Origin: Novakomyces olei
Lineage: Eukaryota > Ascomycota > Novakomycetes > Novakomycetales > Novakomycetaceae
DNA: 64,000 nt
Reading direction: 5' to 3'
Assembly (NCBI GenBank): GCA_016906335.1
Contig: JADEYG010000003.1
Coordinates: 930,001-994,000 of the forward strand
The position numbers were made by a program, and so were the translations under genes. Below, piece by piece: positions 1-10,523 of the stretch. Positions within the stretch are counted from its first letter, which is position 1, and each line of letters starts with the position of its first letter. Below the pieces are notes generated by a model. The model saw only the letters and a list, made by a program, of their open reading frames with translations, ran no database searches and was not told where the DNA came from.

Positions 1-29
1 GGCAAAAGCAGCCGACAGAGACGCACGCA

Positions 30-335
30 ATGGCAGCACAGACGGACGGCCACTGGGTCAACGTTGCGATTATTGGTACAGTATAACTCTGTAAAAGGGC
101 GACTGTCTAATTGGCTTCAGGTGTGGGCGGAGTCGGCTCCGAGCTGATCCGGCAAATCTACGAGTATAATGAGCGAATCGAACATGGGACACTGAACGCA
201 GTGCCTTTGCGTGTAGTATGTATCGCACGCTCGAATGGTATGGCAAATGTTCATTGATTGGTTGATTGCATTTCAATGCCGCAGTTTCGTCTGTTTATTA
301 GTCATCGTTGGAAATAATTTCGGTCATTTTAACTT

Positions 336-406
<71 letters not shown>

Positions 407-1467
407 TTAATTTATTAATTTATTTATTTATTTATTTATTCACTGTTTTCCAATGCTCAAATACAATCGCCCCGCTCGATCTAACACTGACAGCTTCGTT
501 TTGCTCGCACGAGTTTTCTGCTATTGATTTGACTAAATGGCGCGAGCATTTGACAACTGGCGCAGACCACCACCCTGCAAACCTCTCGCTCTCCGATATA
601 ACAGACTACCTTTGTTTGTCACCAAAACCTGTAATCTTTGTGGACAACACGTCGAGCGAACAAGTAGCCGCCTTTTACCCCACTCTGCTGAACCGCAAGA
701 TTCATATTGCAACGCCCAACAAGAAAGGGTTTTCTGGAGGCATTGAGCTTTACAAGAGGATACAAGCGGCACAAGTGGAAACGGGTGCACTCGTTTATCA
801 CGAGGCGACAGTTGGCGCTGGCCTTCCCGTACTTTCTACACTGCGAGACCTTGTCTTGACAGGCGACGAGGTCCATCGTATTGAGGGCGTACTGAGTGGG
901 ACAATGAGCTACTTGTTCAATAACTGGAGCCCCTCTGGACACGAAGGCACTGCCTCTTTTTCCGCTATGGTTACACAGGCCAAAGAGAATGGTTACACAG
1001 AACCTGACCCTCGTGACGATCTTAACGGTATGGATGTTGCCCGTAAAGTTACTATCCTGGCAAGACTGGCAGGGCTTGAATTGGAGGGCCCTTCCGCCTT
1101 CAAGGTGCAAAGTCTTATTCCCGCGGCTTTGGAGTCGGCTGCAAGCGCAGAAACTTTTCTGCAGAAACTACCGGAATACGATGCCGAGTTTTCCAGTGTC
1201 CGTTCGTCCGCTGAAAAGGCCGGAAAATGTGTTCGTTTCGTAGGGAGTGTTGATCTCAGTAATGGTGGGACTGCTTCTGTTGAGATGAAGGAATACGATG
1301 CTTCTAATCCTTTTGCTGCTCTTCAGGGTAGCGACAACCTTATTGCTTTTTATACAAAGCGATACTCACCACAGCCTCTTGTTATTCAGGGATCCGGTGC
1401 CGGTGCCGCTGTGACTGCAATGGGCGTGCTGTCTGATATTATTAAAATGGCAGACCGGCTGGCATAA
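30..1467 (+). CDS. HOM6: Homoserine dehydrogenase
   Basis: NAD(P)-dependent reduction of aspartate semialdehyde to homoserine, the branch point to threonine and methionine. Proposed exons are 30-75, 121-237 and 494-1467, giving 378 aa, close to the fungal length. Joining exons 1 and 2 through the 45-nt intron creates the dinucleotide-binding loop VAIIGVGGVGSEL at about residues 12-24. Exon 3 holds SPKPVIFVDNTSS, ATPNKKGF, YHEATVGAGLP and the substrate-binding EPDPRDDLNGMDVARK, and ends GAGAAVTAMGVL. Intron 2 (256 nt) contains a long TTTA tract and ends CTAACACTGACAG. The start at 30 gives MAAQTDGHW, which leads straight into the Rossmann strand; sequence upstream is barely visible. Identity is firm; the splice sites are inferred from frame and motif. 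Confidence 0.95.
335..440. repeat. TTTA tetranucleotide tract in HOM6 intron 2
   Basis: About 105 bp of nearly pure TTTA units, with a short TTAATT interruption near 405-420. It fills much of the second intron of the homoserine dehydrogenase gene. Confidence 0.95.
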
Positions 1468-1695
1468 GCAAGTTTATTTGAACACTACAAGGATCAAATA
1501 AGATTCATTGGATTGAGTATGCAAACATGTATTTAAATAAAAAAATTAGCGCCGCCTGGGTTTAGTACTAGATTAAAATAATAACGATATATATATATAT
1601 ATATATATATATTAGTAAATAAAGACAGACCAAACAAACGCTTTAAACCCCCATTTTAAATTTATGTACTTGTACGATATGAAAACCAAACTATT

Positions 1696-3603
1696 TTATA
1701 AATGTAAACTCCCCTTTCCCTTTGCCTTGTGCTTGTTATCTTTTCGTTTCGATGAGGTTTCTGGTACAACAACGGTACCCTGTTGAATTTCGTGTTGTAG
1801 CGAAGAATCAGCCGTTTGCAATTGCGACTGGACAGAAAGTGTAAACATGAGATCTCGTAATTGCTCTTCCAAATCTTTAATTTTTTCATCCTTGGTCTTG
1901 AGCTTCTTTGCGTCCTCTTTCCGCCCTTCCTGCAAAACTGTAATTTTTTGCAATAAACTATCTGTCAAAGATTTTTCGCCCCTCAAATTCTGCTCTAATC
2001 CCTTTGCAGTTTTCATTAGCTTGCTATACTTCAATTTGAAAGCTTCGTTGCTCTTGCTTTCTGTTTCCAGCACAGAAAGCTTTGCCATCAAGGCATCCAT
2101 GTCCGGATAATGTTTGGCCTGAGCCTTTCCAATCGCTGCATGCTCTGCTCTTTCCCGGGCCACATACAACTCCTGAGTCAATTTTTGCAGCTCTCCTTCG
2201 TAAAACAAACGCTGTGAATCCAACTGCTCCGTGAGCATGTACGTGTACTCCATGCCAATATCTTGAATCTTGTCTTTGTCCTTTCCCTGATCACCGAGGT
2301 GCCCTGAAGCATGATTGGGAGGCAGTTCTACAAGCTTACCGTCCGCCTTGTTTTTAATAAGACGATGAACAAACTCGTCACCCGCATAATCCCATACACG
2401 CTGAGTGGAAAGATCGAGGGCAAATAAATGTGCGGTTGCTTCGTAGTGAGCATAAGCATGAGCATTATCATACCGGCCACAAGCAATATTGCCGCAGATT
2501 AAACAGATCCATAGATTCTGATTAATACCGCATATATTACACCGATTATTATCTGCACCAGCACCAACCGAATACTCACCAGACTCGTCCTGCACATACT
2601 CTTGAGAGTAGCGGCACACGGGACAGGAATTATCGTTCCATTTTTTCAAGCAATCACAGTGGAAGGTGTGCTGACAAACGGTTGTAACCAGCCCCGTTAT
2701 GCATACATCCATACGTTCCAAGCAAACAACGCAAGTCGGAAGTTCCTTGTACTGATTCAGAGTCGAGTTGTACGGGTCTGAATCAGTATTGTATGGATCC
2801 AGTGTAGTCGACAGCGAGTGTGAGCCTGCTGGTGGGGGTATAAAAGACGCGAAAGGCTCTGTACTGCCGCTTTTTCCATTGGTCAATACGCTATTTTCCT
2901 GCTTTGGCCCGACAGAGACGCCACTGACAAGGGCAATATTACACTTCTCTGGTTCCAGAGAGGAGAAAGCACGGCCATTGTAGTTGCGTCTAAAGTCACG
3001 TGCATCCTGCCAGTCACGGAACTTTAGCAGCACTAAATACCTGTTTTTATAGTTGGCCCGCACCATACGCAAATGGCTTGTACGCGACACAGTATGCTCG
3101 CCGAGGAAACCCAACAAATCAGACGGGGTCATGTACGCTGGCACTGAGAGTATTGCTGCCATACGGAACTTTTCTAAATTTTCCTCCTCCAGAGCCAACT
3201 CGTCCGGTGTGCCGTTTGCACGGAAAACGCGTACTAGCCCATGACCAAGATCGCACGAGTTCAATCCTCGCTTTGCCTCGTCACTGGCTAAAAGTGCCCA
3301 GCCTTCGTCCGCCGAAGAACAAGAGTCTTTAGTGCTACTCGAAGCCGATGCGTTACACACTTTGAACCATTCTAAAGCTATTGGGCCCGCTCGATAGTCG
3401 TTTCTTGGCTCTGGCTGCGATTCGTCTCGTGTCCCAGTACGTTTCTCGACACGGCCAGGTCGTGATTTGCTGCTGACGTCATTTGGACCATGACTCTGCT
3501 GTGAACTGTCGTCGGCAAAAACAAGCGCGTTGTCGAAAAAACCGTTAGGGTCGGCTAGCAGAGCCGTCGGCTCTGCTAATTCAAAGTGCACATGCAGTGC
3601 CAT
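1696..3603 (-). CDS. ETP1: BRAP2/Etp1-type RING and UBP zinc-finger protein
   Basis: Putative ubiquitin ligase and ubiquitin-binding protein of the BRAP2/Etp1 (IMP) family, cytoplasmic in known members. The gene is intronless and encodes 635 aa. Domains in order: an N-terminal low-complexity region; an RRM-like BRAP2 domain at about 145-230 (AILSVPAYMTPSDLLGFLGE); a RING-H2 finger at about 292-332, with CVVC, CQHTFHCDC and CPVC supplying the zinc ligands; a UBP-type zinc finger at about 355-425 (CNICGINQNLWICLICGNI, then HAYAHYEATAH); and a long coiled coil at about 470-610. This order is the family signature. The C-terminus is lysine rich. In yeast Etp1 is linked to ethanol tolerance and in animals BRAP2 to Ras signalling; which role applies here is unknown. 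The stop is about 230 bp from the convergent HOM6 stop. Confidence 0.93.
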   Translation of the reverse strand: MALHVHFELAEPTALLADPNGFFDNALVFADDSSQQSHGPNDVSSKSRPGRVEKRTGTRDESQPEPRNDYRAGPIALEWFKVCNASASSSTKDSCSSADEGWALLASDEAKRGLNSCDLGHGLVRVFRANGTPDELALEEENLEKFRMAAILSVPAYMTPSDLLGFLGEHTVSRTSHLRMVRANYKNRYLVLLKFRDWQDARDFRRNYNGRAFSSLEPEKCNIALVSGVSVGPKQENSVLTNGKSGSTEPFASFIPPPAGSHSLSTTLDPYNTDSDPYNSTLNQYKELPTCVVCLERMDVCITGLVTTVCQHTFHCDCLKKWNDNSCPVCRYSQEYVQDESGEYSVGAGADNNRCNICGINQNLWICLICGNIACGRYDNAHAYAHYEATAHLFALDLSTQRVWDYAGDEFVHRLIKNKADGKLVELPPNHASGHLGDQGKDKDKIQDIGMEYTYMLTEQLDSQRLFYEGELQKLTQELYVARERAEHAAIGKAQAKHYPDMDALMAKLSVLETESKSNEAFKLKYSKLMKTAKGLEQNLRGEKSLTDSLLQKITVLQEGRKEDAKKLKTKDEKIKDLEEQLRDLMFTLSVQSQLQTADSSLQHEIQQGTVVVPETSSKRKDNKHKAKGKGSLHL

Positions 3604-3983
3604 TTGATTAGATCAATTATTCATAGACAGAAATAAATAATAATAAATAATAAATAATATATAATTCATAATAAATAATTCATAATAAATAATTCATAAT
3701 AAATAAATAATGAATAATTCATAATAAATAAATAATGAATAATTCATAATAAATAATAAATAGACCATCAAAGATGCATTTAGCGTTACTTTTCACAAAT
3801 GTCAATTAGCTGCAACTCATTTGTATGGTGCAACTCTGCTTCATTACTGGTTTAATATTGCAAGTAGTACTATCCGCAAGCTTACTTGTCTTTTCGGGTT
3901 TTTGTTGGCTAATTAATTAATATAATATTTACGAATTAATGTTAACGCGACTAGACGCGTCGCGCTCTTAGCTTCAACAAACA
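3604..3983. repeat. Divergent intergenic region with imperfect AATAATTCATAAT repeats
   Basis: Between the ETP1 and SMC1 start codons. Positions 3631-3763 are an irregular tandem array of AATAAATAATTCATAAT-like units. The remainder is unremarkable A/T-rich promoter sequence for the two divergent genes. An ACGCGACTAGACGCGTCGCG stretch at 3945-3964 contains ACGCG and ACGCGT, the core of the MluI cell-cycle box known in fungi, 20-40 bp before the SMC1 start. Confidence 0.7.
3945..3964. promoter_or_regulatory. Possible MCB (ACGCGT) element upstream of SMC1
   Basis: ACGCG occurs at 3946-3950 and ACGCGT at 3955-3960, just before the ATG at 3984. In yeasts the MBF factor binds ACGCGT and drives G1/S genes, including cohesin subunits. 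Assignment rests on motif and position only. Confidence 0.4.
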
Positions 3984-6900
3984 ATGGGACGGCTCGTGCA
4001 GTTGGAGTTGGACGACTTCAAGTCGTATCGCGGCCATCAAATAATCGGACCCTTCTTTGATTTTACGTCTATTATTGGCCCAAATGGAGCCGGAAAGTCT
4101 AATCTCATGGATGCAATTTCCTTTGTGCTGGGAGTCAAGAGCCTGCACTTGCGGTCTCAGCATTTGCGTGAGCTAATTTATCGCGGGATTGCAAACGACG
4201 GTGTGGCCAGTCCGGCCGCATCTCATTGCTCTGTCACTCTTGTGTTTGAAGACGATAATGGCAGGCGAATTGTTTACCAGCGAATGTATGTACAATACTG
4301 AAATCAAGTTTGGCTAATACTCAAAGTGCTTACAACACAAACACGTCCGACTACCAGATCGATGGCAATTCTGTGCCGGCAAAAAAATACGTTCAAGCTC
4401 TTGAGAAGCATAATATTCTTGTTAAAGCCCGCAATTTTCTAGTGTTTCAGGTAACTGATAGAGTGCCGTTTAGCGCTAACATACAACAGGGCGACATTGA
4501 GTATATTGCCAGTCAATCGCCCAAAGACCTTACACGGCTTATTGAGCAGATCAGCGGGTAAGCTGAAAGCGTCTATTATTCTCTTTCTTTTCATTCATTT
4601 TCATTTCCTTTTCCTTTTTCTCTAATTGCCAGGAGCCTAGAGTATAAGCAACAGTATGATACGCTCAAGATTGAATACGAAAAAGCGATGGAAGAAAGCG
4701 CGTTTCATTTTACAAAGAAGCGAGGGATAAACGCAGAAGTGCGTTCGTGGCAGGAGCAGAAACGAGAGGCAGAGGAATATGAAAAAGTCTTGTCCCGCAA
4801 ACGCAAAACCGTTCTCTCCTATACAGTATGGAAAATGAACCAGTTTGAATCTTTGGCAAAACAAAGCCGATCGGAACTCCTGTTCAAAATGACCCAGCAG
4901 AGAGAGTTTAGTGATCAGATTCAAGAGGTGGAAGCCGAACTGTTCAAGCTGAAAGCAGCTCATGCTAAACTGGTAAAAAGCGTGTTGACGAGGGAAAAAC
5001 AGTTGAAACAAAAGCAGAGAGAATTGCAAGGCCACCAGCCAGAAACTTCAGCAGTAAATGAGAAGATTGATATTACGCGCACAACTCTCACAAAGTACGA
5101 ACGGCGTCGGGAGCAAATTGGCAGTGAGGAACATCGTCTGCTCGAGACTATACGACTTCTTGAGCAGCAAGTAACAAAATTAGCGGCAGCAATGTCTGAT
5201 TTGAACGCGCAAATTGAGGAGTCACAAGCTGCTCGCCACTCTGGTCTTGAAGGCGGGGCTCTGGCGGAGTACAAGCAATTGAAATCCGTTGTTCAGAGCA
5301 AATCTGCAGAGAGGCAATTAGAGCTTGAACGCGCTTCGCGTGAGTATAGAATATCAAACCAGGTATTTGAGAGCAATAGTCTCAAACTGGACTCTGTAAG
5401 AGACCTTTTGGCCAATGCCAAAGCGAGATACACAGAGCTCGAGGATAAACTGCGCGAAGATACTCAGCGGGCGGCAGTTCTAAGAGACGCGCTGGACGCT
5501 AAGAAGGAGTCCCTGGCTGAAAATGCTGAGACTAGAGCCCGACTGCAACAAAAAGAAAGCGAGACTAATGAGAAATTGGAAGACTGTTTAAAGCAGCTCT
5601 CCGAGGCAGATGCAGTCTCAAACGAGACACGAGCAGAAATGCGAAACCGACAGATCTTGGCAGAGCTAAAGCGAAATTTCCAGGGTGTTCGTGGATCCGT
5701 GGCAGAGCTTATTCGGCCAATGCAACCAAAGTTCAGAGTGGCCATAACCTCCGTACTGGGAAGGCATCTAGAGTCGATTATAGTGGACACGCAAACAGTG
5801 GCCAAAGACTGTTTGAACTATCTGCGGGATGGCCGTAAAGGCCAGGCTACTTTTATACCGCTAAATGCCATAGTCGCTGGCAGCGTAAACACCCAATTGC
5901 GAGGGCTTTACCCTGGAGTTCGGTTGGCTGTAGACGTCTTGGAGTACGATCAAAATCTGCAGAGAGCAGTTGATGTTGTCTGTGGCAATGCGATAATTTG
6001 TGATACACTAGGACTGGCGAGAGAAATGTGCTTTGAGCGTAATCTTAATGTTAAGGCAGCTTCATTGGATGGAACAATTGTACACAAGAGCGGGATGATC
6101 ACGGGTGGGACGGACGCAAGGCAGAATGGAAACAAATGGGATTCGCTTCAGATCGAAGCGTTGAAGAAGCTGAGAGACAATCTCGTTACTGAACTAGGTG
6201 CACTTGCTCTGGAAAGGAGACTTGCTCATTCAGACGACGGGGTAAAACAGGACCTGATTAAACTGGAGTCCCAGTACCAGATTGTTGCAGAAGAGTTGGT
6301 ATGAGATTCAATATTGAAGACTTTATTTATTTATTCATTTATTTTGCCTGGCCTAGAGTCCTCAAACTTCATTTTTGTCTCTAGTTGATTTGGGTTTAAT
6401 GTTTATATTGGAAATTATCCAAATAAAAGCTAACGGTCTAGAACGCAACGCGTCGCGAGTTTGAGAGTGTCAATCGAGAGCTGAATGCTTTGAAAGAGAG
6501 CGAAAAAGAAGCGAAAGCAAAATTAGACAAATGCAAACGAAAAAACATAGACAACAAGGCCAAAGTGGATTCTATTCAATCGGAGATTAATGCAATTGAG
6601 GATGAAATATTTGCAGAATTTTGTTCCCGATTTGACTTTGATAGTATTCGAACTTATGAGCAAGAACAGGGATCACAAGAGCTGGAATACGAGAGTCAGA
6701 AATCGCGGCTTATTAACCAATTGAACGCAGTCAACAGCAAGCTCGATTTTGAAAAGAATCGGTATCAGGATCTGCGGGACAGGATAGCCTCACTTGAACG
6801 CAAAGTTGCTGCCAACAAAGCCCTTTTAAAGGACATGGCTCTTGTCAAGGAGCGACATGCCAAGGAGGAAGACACTTTGCATGCAGAAATTGAGCTTTTA

Positions 6901-8120
6901 CAATCGTCTGTTAAAGACGCGCAGGCCAAAGCATCAAGGGCATTTGAGGCAGTTGAAACCAAGTCTTCGACTCGTAACGAGTTCAATACTGAGCACGAAA
7001 AGATATCACGTAAAATATCAAGTTGTCTACGTGAAATTGAGCGGCTCAAGTATGAGAAATTTGCTCTCTTACGCAAATGCAGACTTGAGGAGATACCCAT
7101 TCCTTTGAGCCAAGGATCATTGAAAAATCTGCCGCTCCAAGACGCAAATGTATTTGGGCCATCAGACGAAATGGATGTAGACGAGGAAAATGATGTGGCA
7201 AATATCGATGACGAGCAGAGCCGGTTTGGTATTGTTGTAGATTACACGTCGCTAACACGACACCAACTGGAAGATTCACCAGACACGGTGGAAAACGAGT
7301 TTCTAGACAAGATTTCGTCACTCACTGTTGAACTGGAGCAAATGCATCCGAATTTGAAGGCAATTGACCGACTGGAAGGCGTTCAAGACCGAGCTCATCT
7401 GAGCGAAACAGAGTGGCAGAAGGCGAGAAAAGATGCGAAACAAATCTCTGAAAAATTTGAGACGGCTCGACGGAAGAGGTGAGAAGACACAAAAATTATA
7501 AGAAAATAACGTAGAAAAAAAGACCAAAAGAAAAAAGAATAAATGAAGTCAAATAAAAAAGTCGACGTTTAACAACAACGACGTCTTACAACAACGAATA
7601 TATGAACAAACGCCCCCGTACCATACTAACTGTTAGATACGAGCTGTTCCAGCAAGCATTCACCCATATATCGGAGCAAATAGACCCCATATACAAAGAA
7701 CTGACGCGCAACGAGACATTCCCCTTGGGCGGGGTCGCCTATCTCACGCTAGAGGACAGTGAAGATCCGTTTTTGCATGGAATAAAGTATCACGCTATGC
7801 CGCCGACTAAAAGGTTCAGAGATATTGAACAGCTTTCAGGAGGGGAAAAGACAATGGCTGCCTTGGCTCTACTTTTTGCAATTCATTCGTATCAGCCTTC
7901 ACCGTTTTTCGTACTGGACGAAGTGGATGCCGCTCTTGATCAGCAAAATGTTGCACGCGTGGCCAGCTATATCCGCAATCACGCTGGCCAAGGGTTCCAG
8001 TTTATTGTAATTAGCTTGAGCGCTGCCTTTTTCAGTGCTAGCGAAGCACTTGTAGGCGTTTATCGTGAACAGTCAGAAACGTCTTCGCGGTCGCTTACAC
8101 TCGAGCTCGGTGCGAAATAA
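3984..8120 (+). CDS. SMC1: Cohesin subunit SMC1
   Basis: SMC ATPase of the cohesin ring that holds sister chromatids together in the nucleus. Proposed exons are 3984-4285, 4327-4450, 4490-4557, 4633-6298, 6442-7478 and 7637-8120, giving 1226 aa, the usual SMC1 length. Walker A is GPNGAGKS at residues 32-39. Coiled coil follows, then the hinge encoded at about 5660-6110 (GVRGSVAELIRP, VHKSGMITGGTDA), the second coil, and the C-terminal head with signature LSGGEKTMAALALLFAIHS and Walker B FFVLDEVDAALD. MGRLVQLELDDFKSYRG at the start distinguishes SMC1 from SMC2-4. Intron 2 (4451-4489) is only 39 nt and in frame without a stop. It is called an intron because removing it restores the conserved join VFQ-GDIE and because it carries GCTAAC shortly before CAG. 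Each donor has GTA or GTG and most acceptors follow a CTAAC-type branch site. Confidence 0.96.
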
Positions 8121-8328
8121 TACTTGTATATAGTAACCAATAAGCTTAATTTATTTTAACTGTTTTAAATCTTTTCCTGTTTTTATTGTTATTCGTTTTA
8201 ATTTTGTTTAATTTGAATATAATTTAAATCATGCAAAATAATTAAATTAAATTATTGTTACTTTTGCATCTTTTTCAATTCTCTTCTCCTTTAGCTCTAT
8301 ATATATATAGCGAATAATCGCTATTCGT

Positions 8329-9243
8329 TCAATCAATTCCTGACTGTGTTGATACGGGCAGAGAAGTATTCGCGGCCAGAATTGTTGAAGAAATAATCTC
8401 TGTAGCTACGGCAGCAGTTGCCGTAGCTATAGCCGTACTTTTTGAGTTTCCTTGTGAAGGAAGAACAACAGAAACTATTGTATAAAGCAGTCGAAGGCCA
8501 CGGCGGATTACGCGTCGGTAAACGATCCAGCAGATTGAAAGCATCAGTACTGCAAAAGCTCCAATAATAAGCCATCGGTCCATCTTGTCTTGCTGCTCTA
8601 ATGCCCGAACAGCTTTTCGTGATAGCCCTAAAACGCGTCCAAGAGAGAAATACTCTTCTGCCACCATCGAAAGAGTTTGGCTCGAGGAGTATAGCAATTC
8701 GTTAGATTCTGTTGATTTTTCCAGTTCAACTGATAGTAAAGTATGTAGCCTTTGCATTGCCACTGTTACACTATTCGCTGAGGCCTGAAGCTGTGCCGAG
8801 TCTTCGCCAGTGCGATTGTTTATCCGATCTTCTAGTCGTGTGCTTCGTTTTTGTATGTTTTTTTGCTGCTCTTGATCCGCCTTTGCCACGTTTTTTTGCG
8901 ATGCAATAAGCGCGCGATGGTATAGAGATCGCAGCCTAGCATTTGTCAGAACTTTCTTCTTTTTCTTTTGTTTCTTTTTAATCCTTTTATTTTCTTCGTC
9001 ACTTTGGCTCTGAATGGCTTACATTTGCAAATCCTCAAACCTGTCTGCTACATTTTGCATTTGCTGTGGACACTCAGCGTCCGCGTATGCACGCAAGAGC
9101 TCAAGCCGGTCTTGTGCCGTTGCAAGACCGCGTTTAATATGATTAACAAGTGAGACCTGCTCTGAGGATTCGCTGCACTCTTTAAGCAGCGAAACTTGCC
9201 GCGCCACTCGGCGCAGCACCGTGTCTGCCGACGTCACTTGCAT
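8329..9243 (-). CDS. SEC20: Sec20-like SNARE of the ER/Golgi retrograde pathway
   Basis: Proposed exons are 9243-9023 and 8935-8329 with an 87-nt intron (GTAAGCC to CTAG), giving 275 aa. The N-terminal half is helical. The exon junction region reads LRSLYHRALIASQKNV, like the Sec20 core. A SNARE-like helix (about residues 130-190) runs through SVTVAMQRLHTLLSVELEKS and SLGRVLGLSRKAV. A membrane anchor follows with WLIIGAFAVLMLSICWIVYRR. In the Sec20/BNIP1 family such proteins work with Tip20, Ufe1 and Use1 in fusion of Golgi-derived vesicles with the ER. About 50 residues rich in Ala, Thr and Ser follow the anchor, and no HDEL-type retrieval signal is present, unlike yeast Sec20. The match is recalled from family patterns and is moderate. 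The gene converges on SMC1. Confidence 0.68.
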
Positions 9244-9345
9244 CTCATCGTTCCCCGAATTATTGTAATTATTGTAATTACTGTAATTATTGTAATTACT
9301 GTAATTATTTAAATGCCAAAATAATCTATTGCGGGGTTGAAGCTA

Positions 9346-10383
9346 ATGGATCCCGCACTTTATACCAGAACGTTCCAGCCTGAGGGTCGCACTGTAGCGG
9401 CAATTGTCTTTGTACATGGATTTGTAGAGCACATTGACCGCTATGCCGACTGGTTCAGCCGATTTACAAAAGCCGGAATCCTGGTTTTTGCTTATGACCA
9501 GCTGGGGTTTGGCCGATCGACCAATTCCATCTGGACACACGGCCGCAGTGGAGGATGGAGCAGACAATTGGATGATATAACAAGGGCAATTACACATACT
9601 CGCGAACTTATCGCCGCCGGGACAAAGCTTTTTCTTTACGGACAGTCTATGGGCGGAGGGCTTGTGCTAAAGTACGGAATTGATGGAGAAAAGAAGGATG
9701 AAGTATCGGGCATTATTGCTACAAGTCCTCTGCTGCGTTTGTCACCATTGACCCGTCCAAATCCAATAATTTTTAATATGTATGCATTTATATTTAGTTT
9801 GAATTTGACGATAGCGTCGAGGAATGATTCAGTTATTCATTTATTTATTTTTTATTTTGCTCTTTCAATTCAATGCCTTTCTTTTACTAATACCCAGCGG
9901 TTCGATGGCTGCACACGTGCTACCTAGTCTTCAGTTTCCAGCCAAAGTTAACTCTTCATTCTTATCTCACGACCCAAAAATTGCAATGTCGGTAGATAAT
10001 GACGATTTATGTTTTACAGTGGGTACTTTACGCGGCATCAGCGATATGATTAATAGGTATGTAGACTCTTTATACTTTTGCTTTAGTCTAACGACGGAAA
10101 GGGGAGGGCGTTTGCCTAAAAGCGCAGCCGAGATTACAATTCCGTTTATTATTTTGCACGGTACTGGCGATAAAGTGACCGATCCGTCTGCTTCCCGAGA
10201 ATTTTATGAGAACGCGGGGTCAAGGGATAAAGAGATCAAGGAATATGATGGTGCTTACCACGAGCGTAAGTGTCTTTATGCTTGTATAAGCTCTTCTAAT
10301 CCTCATTAGTGCACAACGAAATTCCTGAATATAGGGATCGAGCCTTCGCGGACATTGAGACTTGGGTGCTTGCCCGCGTTTGA
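9346..10383 (+). CDS. YJU3: Monoglyceride-lipase-like serine hydrolase
   Basis: Alpha/beta hydrolase of the monoacylglycerol lipase (Yju3/MGLL) group, expected to release glycerol and a fatty acid from monoglycerides. Proposed exons are 9346-9779, 9898-10056, 10102-10265 and 10310-10383, giving 276 aa. Family marks: oxyanion strand VFVHGFVEHIDRY, nucleophile elbow GQSMGG with Ser101, acid residue in HGTGDKVTDP, and the catalytic histidine in YHELHNE. That last motif appears only after splicing across the 44-nt intron 3, which supports the model. The ATG at 9346 is the first usable start in frame; an ATG at 9313 stops at once. The short cap region after GIIATSPLL is also spliced. Its start lies about 100 bp from the divergent SEC20-like start. 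Confidence 0.88.
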
Positions 10384-10523
10384 TTACTAGTGTGGCTTTT
10401 ATTTAACAGGTGGAGTAATAGGCGAATCTTGTTTTCTTTTCTTTTCTTTGTATCATTTTTGCTTCTAGCTAAACATTAATTGCAAATGTTATAAACATAG
10501 TATCGCGCATTAATCTATTTTTT

